Source of the DNA: Caulobacteraceae bacterium
Lineage (GTDB): Bacteria; Pseudomonadota; Alphaproteobacteria; Caulobacterales; Caulobacteraceae
Direction of reading: 5' to 3'
NCBI GenBank assembly: GCA_947441065.1
Contig: CANESI010000008.1
Coordinates: forward strand, 1 to 64,000
DNA: 64,000 nucleotides
A model generated the notes under the pieces. The model saw nothing but the letters and a program-made list of their open reading frames with translations, was not told the DNA's origin and did not search any database. Both the position numbers and the translations under genes were made by a program. Below, piece by piece: positions 40,794 to 50,568 of the stretch. The stretch's first letter is position 1, and each line of letters opens with the position of its first letter.

Positions 40794-43700
40794 GTGGCTT
40801 CTCCAACTGACCTGAAACGAATGGCCCAAGTGACGGGTCGCTTGGACATTACCGGCGCGCCAGAGGGCTTTGACGCTCTGGTCATGGCCGATCTGGTCCG
40901 GGCCAAGGGGGGCACCTGCGCCTTCGTGGCCAGAGATGGTGCGCGCGCCAACGCCTTTGCCGATGCGCTGACCTTCTTTGCGTCCGAGTTAGAGGTCATC
41001 CGCTTTCCGTCGTGGGACTGTCTGCCCTATGACCGTATCGGCCCCTCAGCGAGCGTTGCCGCCCAGCGTATGGCGGCCCTCAGCCAACTGACCAAGCCCC
41101 TTGAGGGCAAGGCCGCTCGGCTGGTCATCACCCAGGTCCCGGCCCTGATGCAGCGCGTGCCCTCGCGCGTGATCCTGTCCAAGGCGAGCTACAGCGCCGT
41201 TCTGGGCCAAGAGATTTTGCTCGCAGACCTCGAGCGTTATTTTGCGGTCAATGGCTATGTCCGGGCCTCTACCGTTTCGGCGCGGGGCGAGTTTGCCATT
41301 CGCGGCGGCGTCATTGATGTCTTCCCGTCCAACGCTGACGAGCCTGTGCGCTTGGACATGTTCGGCGACACGCTGGAGACCATTCGCGGCTTTGACCCCG
41401 ACACCCAGCGTTCGACGGGTCAACTGACCCGGGTCGATCTTCTGCCCGTGAGTGAAGTTCTGGTCGAACCTGAGGCCATTTCGCGGTTCCGCCGAGGTTA
41501 TATCGCTGCCTTTGGCGCGCCGATGGACGATCCCCTCTATGCCTCGGTCAGTGAGGGTGGTCGCCGGGCGGGGATGGAGCACTGGCTGCCGCTCTTCTAT
41601 GACGGCATGGAGACCCTGTTCGACTATCTGGGCCCTGATGCCCTGATCGGCATAGACCATCTGGCCTTTGAGGCGCGCGATGAGCGTCTGGCCATGATAG
41701 CTGACGCCTATGATGTGCGGGCCGACCGCACAGGCGGTCGCACGGGCTATAAGCCCTTGGAGCCGGATCAACTCTATCTGACCGCCGAAGAGTGGGACCG
41801 CAGGCTCGATAGCCTGCCCTCACGCCGGTTCACGCCGTTCCAGCAAGAGGGCTGGGAACAGGTCGATATGGGCGCGCGGCAGGGGCGAGGCTTTTCGGCG
41901 GAGCGGGCGCTCGATAGTGTCAATCTGTTCGAAGCTGCCGCCAATCACGCCAATATGTTGGCCAGTCAAGGCAAGCGGGTCCTGTTCGCCTCTTGGTCCG
42001 AAGGCTCGTCCGAACGGCTCGGCGCAATGCTGGCCGACCATGGCCTGAACCTCGTCTATTCACCCTATTGGCAGGCCGCAAAGGCAGCAGACCCTAAGCG
42101 CCCTCAGCGCGTGGTTCTGCCGCTCGATACCGGGTTTGAGACCGACAGTTTGGCGGTCATTTCCGAGACTGACATTCTTGGCGACCGCTTGGCGCGGCCC
42201 AATAAACGCAGGCGGGCCCAGAACTTCTTGGCCGAGGCCTCGTCCCTGACAGCGGGCGATCTGGTGGTCCATATTGATCACGGCATCGGGCGTTATGAGG
42301 GCCTAAAGACGCTGGATGTGGCCGGTGCGCCGCATGACTGTCTCGAACTGCAATATGGCGGCGATGCCAAGCTCTATCTGCCGGTCGAAAATATCGACCT
42401 TCTGACCCGCTATGGTTCCGAGAGCGAGGATGTGGTCCTCGACCGGCTTGGCGGCGCAGCTTGGCAGGCTCGCAAGGCCCGCGCCAAGGTGCGTCTGCGC
42501 GAGATGGCCGATGGCCTGATCAAGATCGCGGCGGCGCGGCTGCTCAACAAGTCCGAACCGATTGATGCGCCGCAGGGCCTCTTTGACGAGTTCTGCGCCC
42601 GGTTCCCCTATGAGGAAACGGAAGACCAGCTTAGCGCCATTGCCGATGTTCTGGCCGACCTGTCGGCGGGCCGTCCGATGGATCGCCTGATCTGCGGCGA
42701 TGTGGGCTTTGGCAAGACCGAGGTTGCGCTTCGGGCGGCCTTTGTGGTGGCCATGTGTGGACGCCAAGTCGCCATTGTCTGCCCGACCACGCTGCTGGCG
42801 CGGCAACATTTCAGGGCCTTTACCGAACGGTTCCAAGGCTGGCCGATCAAGGTGCGCCAACTTTCACGCATGGTCCCGGCCAAGGAAGCCTCCGAGACCC
42901 GCGCGGCTCTGGCAGCCGGTGAGGTGGAGATCCTCGTTGGCACCCACGCGGTCCTGTCGTCGCAGGTGTCCTTCAAAGATCTGGGCCTCGTGATCGTCGA
43001 TGAGGAACAGCATTTCGGCGTCAAGCATAAGGAAAAGCTCAAGGCGCTGCGGGCTGATGTCCATATGCTGACCCTCTCGGCGACGCCCATTCCGCGCACG
43101 CTGCAGATGGCGCTGTCGGGCATTCGCGAACTGTCGATCATTGCCACGCCGCCGGTCGACCGTTTGGCCGTGCGCACCTATGTCATGCCGTTTGATCCTG
43201 TCGCAGTGCGCGAGGCCCTGCTGCGCGAGAAATATCGTGGGGGCCAAGCCTATTTCGTCACCCCGCGCTTGGCCGATCTGCCCAAGCTGGAGACCTTCCT
43301 GCGCGAGCAGGTGCCAGAGGTGAAGGTTGTTGTCGGTCACGGTCAGATGGCGCCGACCCAGCTCGAAAACGTCATGAGCGCCTTCTATGACGGTCAATAT
43401 GACGTGCTGCTCTCGACCACCATCGTGGAGTCCGGCCTCGATATTCCCGCTGCCAACACCATGATCATCAACCGCGCCGATATGTTTGGCCTGTCGCAGC
43501 TCTATCAGCTGCGCGGGCGGGTCGGGCGGGCCAAGACGCGGGCCTATGCCTATATGACCACGCCGGTGGATCGTCAGATCACGGAATCGGCTGAGCGACG
43601 GCTGAAGGTCTTGCAATCGCTGGATAATCTGGGCGCGGGCTTCCAGTTGGCCAGCCATGATCTGGACATTCGCGGCGGCGGCAATCTGCTGGGCGATGAG

Positions 43701-44261
43701 CAATCGGGCCATATTCGCGAGATCGGGGTCGAGCTCTATCAACAGATGCTCGAAGATGCGGTCACCGAACTGAAATCCGCCGATGTGGACCTGACGGTGG
43801 ATCGCGGCTGGTCGCCGCAGATCAATACCGGGGCCTCGGTCCTGATCCCCGAATATTATGTGCCCGACCTGAATGTGCGTCTGGCGCTCTATCGGCGCCT
43901 GTCCGATGCCGAGCGGGCCGAAGATCGCGAAGCCATGGCCGCCGAACTGATCGACCGCTTTGGTCCCTTGCCCGAAGAGGCGGGGCAGTTGCTCAAGGTC
44001 GTGGCCATCAAGGGGCTGTGCCGTCAGGCCAATGTCTCAAAGATCGATGTCGGGCCCAAGGGCGCGGTCGTGGCTTTCCGCAAGGATGAGTTCAGCAACC
44101 CGATGGGTCTGGTCGTCTTTGTTCAGAAGAACAGCATCGCGTGGCGCCTTCGCCCCGACCAGAAGGTGGTCATCAAGGGCGAGTGGGATACGCCCAATCA
44201 GCGCCTGGGCGCGGCTGAGCGTATCCTTACCGAACTGGCCCGCATCGCCTCTGCGGCCTAG
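40794..44261 (+). CDS. mfd: Transcription-repair coupling factor Mfd
   Basis: A 1155-residue protein of normal size, from GTG 40794 (ATG 40821 is an alternative). The N-terminal UvrB-like part (about 1-340) binds UvrA; the RNA-polymerase-interacting domain has GDLVVHIDHGIGRYEGL (near 489). Motor motifs: GDVGFGKTEVALRAAF (Walker A, near 640), DEEQHFG (Walker B), SATPIPRTLQ, and QLRGRVGRAKTRAYAY. It pushes stalled polymerase off lesions and recruits UvrA. Its TAG stop and the phaC stop share the four bases CTAG. Confidence 0.96.
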   Translation: MASPTDLKRMAQVTGRLDITGAPEGFDALVMADLVRAKGGTCAFVARDGARANAFADALTFFASELEVIRFPSWDCLPYDRIGPSASVAAQRMAALSQLTKPLEGKAARLVITQVPALMQRVPSRVILSKASYSAVLGQEILLADLERYFAVNGYVRASTVSARGEFAIRGGVIDVFPSNADEPVRLDMFGDTLETIRGFDPDTQRSTGQLTRVDLLPVSEVLVEPEAISRFRRGYIAAFGAPMDDPLYASVSEGGRRAGMEHWLPLFYDGMETLFDYLGPDALIGIDHLAFEARDERLAMIADAYDVRADRTGGRTGYKPLEPDQLYLTAEEWDRRLDSLPSRRFTPFQQEGWEQVDMGARQGRGFSAERALDSVNLFEAAANHANMLASQGKRVLFASWSEGSSERLGAMLADHGLNLVYSPYWQAAKAADPKRPQRVVLPLDTGFETDSLAVISETDILGDRLARPNKRRRAQNFLAEASSLTAGDLVVHIDHGIGRYEGLKTLDVAGAPHDCLELQYGGDAKLYLPVENIDLLTRYGSESEDVVLDRLGGAAWQARKARAKVRLREMADGLIKIAAARLLNKSEPIDAPQGLFDEFCARFPYEETEDQLSAIADVLADLSAGRPMDRLICGDVGFGKTEVALRAAFVVAMCGRQVAIVCPTTLLARQHFRAFTERFQGWPIKVRQLSRMVPAKEASETRAALAAGEVEILVGTHAVLSSQVSFKDLGLVIVDEEQHFGVKHKEKLKALRADVHMLTLSATPIPRTLQMALSGIRELSIIATPPVDRLAVRTYVMPFDPVAVREALLREKYRGGQAYFVTPRLADLPKLETFLREQVPEVKVVVGHGQMAPTQLENVMSAFYDGQYDVLLSTTIVESGLDIPAANTMIINRADMFGLSQLYQLRGRVGRAKTRAYAYMTTPVDRQITESAERRLKVLQSLDNLGAGFQLASHDLDIRGGGNLLGDEQSGHIREIGVELYQQMLEDAVTELKSADVDLTVDRGWSPQINTGASVLIPEYYVPDLNVRLALYRRLSDAERAEDREAMAAELIDRFGPLPEEAGQLLKVVAIKGLCRQANVSKIDVGPKGAVVAFRKDEFSNPMGLVVFVQKNSIAWRLRPDQKVVIKGEWDTPNQRLGAAERILTELARIASAA

Positions 44262-46330
44262 CTGCGGACCTTAACGAACGAGCCGGGGGCGTCCTCCAGC
44301 GGGGTGAACGGCCCCTTGGCGGGATCGCGGGCCGGGACCATCTTGCCGGACTTTTCCGCCAGCCAAGCGGCCCAATGGGGCCACCAAGAGCCGGGATGTT
44401 CAACCGCCCCGGCAATCCATTCCTCGACCGTGCCGGGCAGGGCGCTATTGGTCCAGTGCTGATATTTCTTGGCCACGGGGGCATTGATCACCCCGGCAAT
44501 ATGGCCCGACCCCGCCATGGTAAAGGTCGTCGGCCCGCCATAGAGCCGCGCGCCGCGATAGGCTGAGCAGTAGGGCACAATATGGTCATCGCGCGAAGAC
44601 TGCACATAGACCGGCACCTTGATCTTGCTCATGTCCAGGGTCTCGCCGCCCATGACCAGTTCGCCCTTAGACAGCAGATTTTCCTTATAGAACTTGCGCA
44701 GGTAGAACATGTGCAGGGTCTTGGGCATCCGCGTCTGGTCCGAGTTCCAGAACAGCAGGTCGAACGGCTTGGGCTCCTTGCCCAGCAGGTAATTATTGAC
44801 GAAGAAGCTCCAGATCAGATCGTTGGAGCGCAGGGAATTGAAGGTGTCGGCCATGGACTGACCCGACAATATGCCGCCGCCCTGATCGATCTGGGTCTCA
44901 ATATCCTTGAGCCAAGCCTCGTCGGTGAAGAGCAGCAGATCGCCCGCCTCGGTAAAGTCCTGTTGCGCGGCAAAGGTCGTGGCCGAATTGATTCTTGTGT
45001 CCCCCTTGGCCGCCATATGGGCTAGGGCGCAGGCCAGAAGGGTGCCGCCGATGCAATAGCCGACCGTATTGACCCGCTCGACGCCGCACTGTTTGCGCAC
45101 CACGTCAGCGGCCTCATAGATGCCTTCATACATGTAATCTTCGAAGGATTTCTGAGCCAGCTTGGCGTCTGGATTGACCCAACTGGCCACGAAGACGCTA
45201 AAGCCTTGGGCTGTCAGCCAGCGGATCAGCGAGTTCTCGACCCGCAGATCCATGATGTAGAACTTATTGATCCAAGGCGGGAAGATCAGCAGCGGGATCT
45301 CGTGAACCAGCTCGGTGGTGGGGGTGAACTGTAGAATCTGCAGGATGTCGTTCTGGAAAATGACCTTGCCCGGCGCGGTGGCGACGTTCTCGCCCACGAT
45401 GAACTGTTCGGCATCGGTTTGACTGATGGCCAGCTTGCCACCGCCACGTTCCAGATCTTCGGCAAAGTTCTCCATGCCGCGCACCAAGCTCTCGCCGCCC
45501 GTCTCGATCACTTCGCGCAGGGCGGCGGGGTTGGAAGCGAGGAAGTTGGTCGGGGCAATGGCGTCGGTCATCATCTTCATGAAGAACTCGACCCGGCGCT
45601 TGGTCATCGGATCGACATCATCGACGCCCGACACCAGATTGTTCAGCCAGTTGGAGGTCAACAGATAGGACTGTTTCATCACGTCAAAGACCGGATTGTC
45701 CGACCAATCCTTGTCGTTGAAACGCTTATCGTTCGAGGCGGGCCGCACGATGGGTTCGGGCGATTCGCCGCCCATCCGTTTGGCTGAATTTTGCCACAGG
45801 TCCATATATCGGCTGTAGAGATCGGCTTGGGCGCGCATCAGCCGGTCCGGCTGGGACGCCAGCTTGCCAAAAACCTCGTTCAGGGCTGGGCCGACATGGA
45901 AGGGGTCTGGGCTAAGTGCCGCAGGGCGATCGGCCTGACGCAAGGCCGCCTCCGCGAACGCGCCTTGGGCCGTCATGGCCGCGCGGGCCAGATTGACCGA
46001 CAGCTTTTCGATGGTCTCACGCTGCTCAGCCGTCAGGGCGGCGGTAGCTTCCGCAAAGCCCATGGGGTCAGTAGAGGCGGCAAAAGGCGAGGTTTGCGGC
46101 GCAGAGTCAGGTTTTGGAGCCTTAGGCGGTGCCATTTTCGCCTTGGGGGCGCTGGTTGCCTTGACCTTGGCGCTCGCCTTCGGGTCGGTCTTGAGCGCAG
46201 GCTTTTTGGCTTTCCCGGTCGCCGCCTTTTTGGCCTTTAGGGCAGGGGCCTTGACCGTCTTGGCCGCCTTGGACTTGGCGCTAGCCTTAACGAGCTTTTT
46301 GGCTTTGGCGGTTTTGATGTCGTCGGACAT
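44258..46330 (-). CDS. phaC: Class I poly(3-hydroxyalkanoate) synthase with Lys/Ala-rich tail
   Basis: A 690-residue protein from ATG 46330 (MSDDIKTAKAKK; GGGAG upstream). Catalytic triad: Cys426 in GYCIGGT, Asp581 in SSRDDHIVPY, His610 in GSGHIAGV. The synthase core starts about residue 90. Residues 5-74 are 23 Lys in 70 residues with Ala, Pro and Ser, almost no acid: a histone-H1-like tail that could bind DNA or granules, similar to PhaF-type phasins. It polymerises hydroxyacyl-CoA into storage granules. No phaA/phaB/phasin genes adjoin it. Confidence 0.93.
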   Translation of the reverse strand: MSDDIKTAKAKKLVKASAKSKAAKTVKAPALKAKKAATGKAKKPALKTDPKASAKVKATSAPKAKMAPPKAPKPDSAPQTSPFAASTDPMGFAEATAALTAEQRETIEKLSVNLARAAMTAQGAFAEAALRQADRPAALSPDPFHVGPALNEVFGKLASQPDRLMRAQADLYSRYMDLWQNSAKRMGGESPEPIVRPASNDKRFNDKDWSDNPVFDVMKQSYLLTSNWLNNLVSGVDDVDPMTKRRVEFFMKMMTDAIAPTNFLASNPAALREVIETGGESLVRGMENFAEDLERGGGKLAISQTDAEQFIVGENVATAPGKVIFQNDILQILQFTPTTELVHEIPLLIFPPWINKFYIMDLRVENSLIRWLTAQGFSVFVASWVNPDAKLAQKSFEDYMYEGIYEAADVVRKQCGVERVNTVGYCIGGTLLACALAHMAAKGDTRINSATTFAAQQDFTEAGDLLLFTDEAWLKDIETQIDQGGGILSGQSMADTFNSLRSNDLIWSFFVNNYLLGKEPKPFDLLFWNSDQTRMPKTLHMFYLRKFYKENLLSKGELVMGGETLDMSKIKVPVYVQSSRDDHIVPYCSAYRGARLYGGPTTFTMAGSGHIAGVINAPVAKKYQHWTNSALPGTVEEWIAGAVEHPGSWWPHWAAWLAEKSGKMVPARDPAKGPFTPLEDAPGSFVKVRS

Positions 46331-46449
46331 GCCTCTAACTCCCTGACTTTCGCCCCCCGTTCGCGCATTAACGGATCGGCGGACTTTCGCTTTTGGCCAT
46401 GATCGCATAAGACCTTAACGATACCGTATGTTGAACGTCTGGTTTTTCG

Positions 46450-46905
46450 ATGCCCTGGGCAAGTCCTTTCCTGCTGAAGTCCGTCTGGCGCCTGTCACTC
46501 TGTGCGGGTTTGCTCGGATCTGCGGCGGCTTGTGTGCAGGTCAGCCCCTTTGCGACCCAGCCCGTGGATGCCGGGTCGCCCATCGCGGCAGATGTCAGCG
46601 CGGCCTCGACGGCTCAAACCGACTTTCCAACCTTCGCCAATATTCCTTCGGCCCCAACCGATGTTCGCTCGCCTGAGGCTTGGCGCAAATCGGTTGCGAG
46701 CGCGCTGAAGGATAAGCGCGTTCTGGAGACCCAGGCCGAGGCCAATCCTGCGACCCTGTTCAATGCTGAAGCCTTTGCGAGTGCCGCGCGAGCGCGTGCT
46801 GCGATCAAGCCCGGTGACGTGCCATCCACCACGTCCCGCGCTGAGACTGAGGCCTTCGCTCAGGATCTGCGTGAGCGAGCTACGCCGCCTCCGCCGCCTC
46901 AATAG
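46450..46905 (+). CDS. Hypothetical lipoprotein
   Basis: A 151-residue protein with an N-terminal hydrophobic signal (WRLSLCAGLLGSAAAC) and a likely lipidated Cys28, then FPTFANIPSAPTDVRSPEAWRKSV at about 58-81, and a proline-rich tail (TPPPPPQ). No enzyme motif is visible. It is divergent from phaC, with 119 bases between, and 109 bases before the next gene. No clear ribosome site precedes the ATG; TTG or other starts are possible. I do not recognise the family. Confidence 0.65.
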   Translation: MPWASPFLLKSVWRLSLCAGLLGSAAACVQVSPFATQPVDAGSPIAADVSAASTAQTDFPTFANIPSAPTDVRSPEAWRKSVASALKDKRVLETQAEANPATLFNAEAFASAARARAAIKPGDVPSTTSRAETEAFAQDLRERATPPPPPQ

Positions 46906-47014
46906 GCGCCGGGGGCGTAAATGACCCATTCGTTCGTTGCGGCTTTGACCCCTGATGGGTTGGCGGCAACCTAAGTCTCTCAGATCTAAATCGTCCCCCG
47001 GAGGGGACAGTGTC

Positions 47015-48238
47015 ATGACCAGCAGTTTCGATTTTCACCGTATCCGACGCCTGCCGCCCTACGTCTTTGAAGAGGTCAACAAGATCAAGGCGCGCCTGCG
47101 TGCCGAAGGCACCGACATCATCGACTTCGGCATGGGCAATCCTGATATGCCGACGCCGCCTCACATCATTGAAAAGCTGGTGGAAACGGCCCGCGCACCC
47201 AAGACCGGCCGCTATTCAGCCTCCAAGGGTATCAGTGGTCTGCGTAAGGCGATGGCCGGCTATTATGACCGCCGTTATGGCGTCAAGCTCGATCCAGACA
47301 CCGAAGTCATCGCCACCTTGGGCTCGAAAGAAGGCTTCGCCAATCTGGCCCAAGCCCTAACGGCGCCGGGCGACGTGGTGATCTGTCCAAACCCGGCCTA
47401 TCCGATCCATGCCTATGGCTTCATCATGGCGGGCGGTGTGATCCGTCACGTTCCGGCCCTGTCACCGGAAGAATACCTCTCAGGCATTAGCCGCGCGGTC
47501 CGCCACTCTGTGCCGCCGCCCAGCGTCTTGATCGTCAGCTATCCCTCGAACCCCACCGCGCAGTGGGTCGATCTGGATTTCTACAAAGAGATCATCGCGC
47601 TGGCCAAGAAGCACAATCTCTTGGTCCTGTCCGACATCGCCTATTCGGAAATCTATTTCGAGAACAATCCTCCGCCTTCGATCCTGCAGGTCGAGGGGGC
47701 AAAGGATATCGCTGTCGAGATCAATTCTCTATCCAAGACCTATGCCATGGCCGGTTGGCGGGTTGGCATGGTGGTCGGTAATTCGCGTATGTGCGCCGCC
47801 TTGGCCCGCGTGAAGTCCTATCTGGACTATGGGGCCTTTACGCCGATTCAGGTCGCTGCCGCCGCTGCGCTCAATGGCCCGCAAGACTGCGTGGATGAGA
47901 TCCGCGCCATCTATAAGGGCCGCCGCGATACACTGGTCAAATCCATGAAGGCGGCAGGGTGGGATATCCCATCGCCTCCCGCCTCGATGTTCGCTTGGGC
48001 CCCGATCCCCGAGCCCTATCGCGCCGCCGGATCGATGGCCTTTGCCAAGATGCTGATCGAAGAGGCGGGCGTGGCCGTCGCCCCAGGGCTTGGCTTTGGC
48101 GAATATGGCGAAGGTTTTGTGCGCATCGGGCTGGTCGAAAACGAGCATCGCATTCGCCAAGCGGCCCGCAATGTTAAAAAGTTCATCCAGAATGCGGATG
48201 ACATCCTCAGCTGCTCGCCTGTCATGGCGGGCCTTTAA
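47015..48238 (+). CDS. alaC: Class I/II aminotransferase, AlaC / LL-DAP-aminotransferase-like
   Basis: A 407-residue PLP enzyme from ATG 47015 (GGAGG upstream; the frame is open 20 codons further). Motifs: DFGMGNPDMPTPPHI, SYPSNPTAQWVD, SDIAYSEIYF and PLP Lys in SLSKTYAMAGWRVG (about 235). The family includes AlaC (glutamate-pyruvate transaminase) and is often misnamed LL-diaminopimelate aminotransferase. Being 29 bases before hom, with AAGGAG between, hints at an aspartate- or alanine-family role. Confidence 0.8.
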   Translation: MTSSFDFHRIRRLPPYVFEEVNKIKARLRAEGTDIIDFGMGNPDMPTPPHIIEKLVETARAPKTGRYSASKGISGLRKAMAGYYDRRYGVKLDPDTEVIATLGSKEGFANLAQALTAPGDVVICPNPAYPIHAYGFIMAGGVIRHVPALSPEEYLSGISRAVRHSVPPPSVLIVSYPSNPTAQWVDLDFYKEIIALAKKHNLLVLSDIAYSEIYFENNPPPSILQVEGAKDIAVEINSLSKTYAMAGWRVGMVVGNSRMCAALARVKSYLDYGAFTPIQVAAAAALNGPQDCVDEIRAIYKGRRDTLVKSMKAAGWDIPSPPASMFAWAPIPEPYRAAGSMAFAKMLIEEAGVAVAPGLGFGEYGEGFVRIGLVENEHRIRQAARNVKKFIQNADDILSCSPVMAGL

Positions 48239-48267
48239 CGGCTGAAAGCCTCTAAGGAGCCATGATC

Positions 48268-49572
48268 ATGGCGGATCAATCGAGCGGACAAAAGGTTTGG
48301 CGCGTTGGCGTAGCGGGACTGGGCACAGTCGGCGGAGGGCTGCTCAGCTTTCTGGCCGAATGCCCAGACTTTGCCCCTGCCGGTGGCCGCGCAGTCGTGA
48401 CCGGTATCTGCGCGCGCTCTCGGTCGCGTGCGCGGACGGTGGATACAGCCGCCATGACCTGGTTCGATGATCCGGTGGCCCTGGCCAAGTCACCGGACAA
48501 TGACATCTTTGTTGAACTGATCGGTGGGTCCGATGGACCGGCCAAGGCCGCCGTCGAAGCCGCGCTGGCTCTGGGCAAGCCTGTCGTCACCGCCAATAAG
48601 GCCCTGATCGCGACCCATGGCGCGGAACTGGCCAAGCTGGCTGAAGCCAATGGCGCGCCCTTGCTTTTCGAGGCCGCCGTGATGGGCGGAACGCCAGCGG
48701 TCAAGATCTTGCGCGAGTCGCTGGTCGGTGAAGATGTGGTCAGCGTTTCAGGCATCCTGAACGGCACCTGTAACTATATCCTCACCGAGATGGAGACCAA
48801 GGGCAGCAGCTTTGCCGACGTCTTGGCCGAGGCCCAAAGGCTTGGCTATGCCGAAGCCGATCCCTCCACCGATGTCGGGGGCTTTGACGCGGCCCACAAG
48901 ATCACGATCCTCGCCGCGCTAGCCTTTGGCGGCGCACCGAACTTTGCGGCGGCTGAGATCGAAGGCGTGGATCAGGTCGAGCTCGAAGATATCAAGCTCG
49001 CGCACGACCTCGGCTACCGTATCCGCCTGGTCGCGTCTGCGGTTCGAGAGGGCTCGGGCGTCGCTGTCCGCGTCCATCCCGCGCTGGCGCCCTTTGGTCA
49101 CCCCTTGGCCGAGACGCGCGGCGCGCTCAATGCCCTCTTCATTGAAGGTCGTCGCATTGGCCGGATCTTCATCCAAGGCCCCGGCGCAGGGGCAGGTCCG
49201 ACTGCCGCCGCCGTCGCTGCCGATATTGCTGACGTCATGACCTTAGCCAAGCGGCCGGTGTTCCAATCCCCCGCCAGCACGCTGGTTCCAGAGCCTGCCA
49301 TCAGTGCGGCTGACCGCATTAGCCGGGTCTTTATCCGTCTAAAGGTCAAGGATCAGCCCGGTGTGATCGCGGCTGTGTCTGAAACCTTGGCCGAGGCCGG
49401 TGTCTCGATTGATGGCTTTCTGCAAAAGCCGTCGCAAGGCGAGGGGGCTGTCCCCATCGTCCTGACCACCCATGCCACCGCTGAGTCTGTCGTGCTTGAG
49501 GCGGTCGAACGGATCGCGCGCTTGCCCGCCATGTTAGAGCGACCCAAACTATTGCGTATCGCGCGGGTTTAA
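48268..49572 (+). CDS. hom: Homoserine dehydrogenase
   Basis: A 434-residue protein; ATG 48268 is eight bases from AAGGAG, better than ATG 48262. The NAD(P) fold has VGVAGLGTVGGGLLSFL; substrate part TANKALIATHG, NGTCNYILTEME and EADPSTDVGGFDAAHK (catalytic Lys). A C-terminal ACT domain (about 350-434: RLKVKDQPGVIAAVSETLAEAGVSIDGF) should allow feedback by threonine. It reduces aspartate semialdehyde to homoserine for Thr and Met. It is upstream of glpX by 41 bases. Confidence 0.96.
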   Translation: MADQSSGQKVWRVGVAGLGTVGGGLLSFLAECPDFAPAGGRAVVTGICARSRSRARTVDTAAMTWFDDPVALAKSPDNDIFVELIGGSDGPAKAAVEAALALGKPVVTANKALIATHGAELAKLAEANGAPLLFEAAVMGGTPAVKILRESLVGEDVVSVSGILNGTCNYILTEMETKGSSFADVLAEAQRLGYAEADPSTDVGGFDAAHKITILAALAFGGAPNFAAAEIEGVDQVELEDIKLAHDLGYRIRLVASAVREGSGVAVRVHPALAPFGHPLAETRGALNALFIEGRRIGRIFIQGPGAGAGPTAAAVAADIADVMTLAKRPVFQSPASTLVPEPAISAADRISRVFIRLKVKDQPGVIAAVSETLAEAGVSIDGFLQKPSQGEGAVPIVLTTHATAESVVLEAVERIARLPAMLERPKLLRIARV

Positions 49573-49613
49573 GAATCTACCGATAATAGCCCTATGGGCA
49601 GGAGAAGCCGACT

Positions 49614-50567
49614 ATGAGCTCGAACAATCTAGACCGCAGCCTCTTGATGGATGCCGTGCGCGTTACCGAAGCCGCCGCAATCGCATCCTGGTCAGAGGTT
49701 GGCCGGGGTGACGAAAAGGCCGCTGACCAAGCCGCTGTGGACGCTATGCGTACCGCGCTGAATGAATTGAACATTGACGGCGTCATCGTCATTGGCGAGG
49801 GCGAGCGCGACGAAGCCCCGATGCTCTATATCGGCGAGAAGGTCGGCACAGGTAAGGGGCCACGGGTCGATATCGCTCTTGACCCGCTAGAAGGCACGAC
49901 CTTGACGGCGAAGGCCATGGCCAATGCTCTGGCCGTGATGGCTTGGGCGCCTGCGGGCACGATGCTGAACGCGCCAGACACCTATATGGACAAGATCGCC
50001 TGCGGTCCGGGCTATGAGGACGGCATTATCGATCTGGACAAGAGCCCTGCCGACAATGTGCGGGCGCTGGCCAAGGCCAAGGGCGTTGAGCCTTCGGACA
50101 TTACGGTCTGTGTTCTGGACCGTCCTCGCCATGCCGAGATCATTGCCAGCCTGCGTTCGGTGGGCGCGCGCGTCTATCTGATCACCGATGGCGACGTTGC
50201 CGGTGTGATGAACACTGCTGACCCCGACACGGGTGTGGATATGTATGTCGGTCAAGGCGGCGCGCCTGAGGGCGTTCTGGCCTGCGCGGCGCTGAAATGC
50301 GTTGGCGGTCAGTTCCAAGGTCGTCTGGTGTTTCGCAATGCCGATGAGCGGGCCCGTGCGGCGCGTCTGGGCATTACCGACCTGGACAAGAAATATACCC
50401 TTCACGAGATGGTCCGCGCCGATGCGATCTTCGCGGCGACGGGCGTCACCAAGGGGGCCTTGCTCGACGGGGTGACCCTGAAGGACGGCTTTGTTCATAC
50501 CCATACTTTGGTCATGAACTCCTCGACCCAGACCGTGCGTGAAATTCGGATGAAGCGCGCCCTCTGA
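49614..50567 (+). CDS. glpX: Class II fructose-1,6-bisphosphatase
   Basis: A 317-residue protein of the GlpX family: AAIASWSEVGRGDEKAADQ, IGEGERDEAPMLYIGEK, DPLEGTTLTA (metal site) and LITDGDVAGV. It removes the C1 phosphate of fructose 1,6-bisphosphate in gluconeogenesis. One base separates its stop from the recJ ATG, and the ribosome site is inside glpX, so the genes are translationally close; hom-glpX-recJ is a plausible transcript. Confidence 0.95.
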   Translation: MSSNNLDRSLLMDAVRVTEAAAIASWSEVGRGDEKAADQAAVDAMRTALNELNIDGVIVIGEGERDEAPMLYIGEKVGTGKGPRVDIALDPLEGTTLTAKAMANALAVMAWAPAGTMLNAPDTYMDKIACGPGYEDGIIDLDKSPADNVRALAKAKGVEPSDITVCVLDRPRHAEIIASLRSVGARVYLITDGDVAGVMNTADPDTGVDMYVGQGGAPEGVLACAALKCVGGQFQGRLVFRNADERARAARLGITDLDKKYTLHEMVRADAIFAATGVTKGALLDGVTLKDGFVHTHTLVMNSSTQTVREIRMKRAL

Positions 50568-50568
50568 C

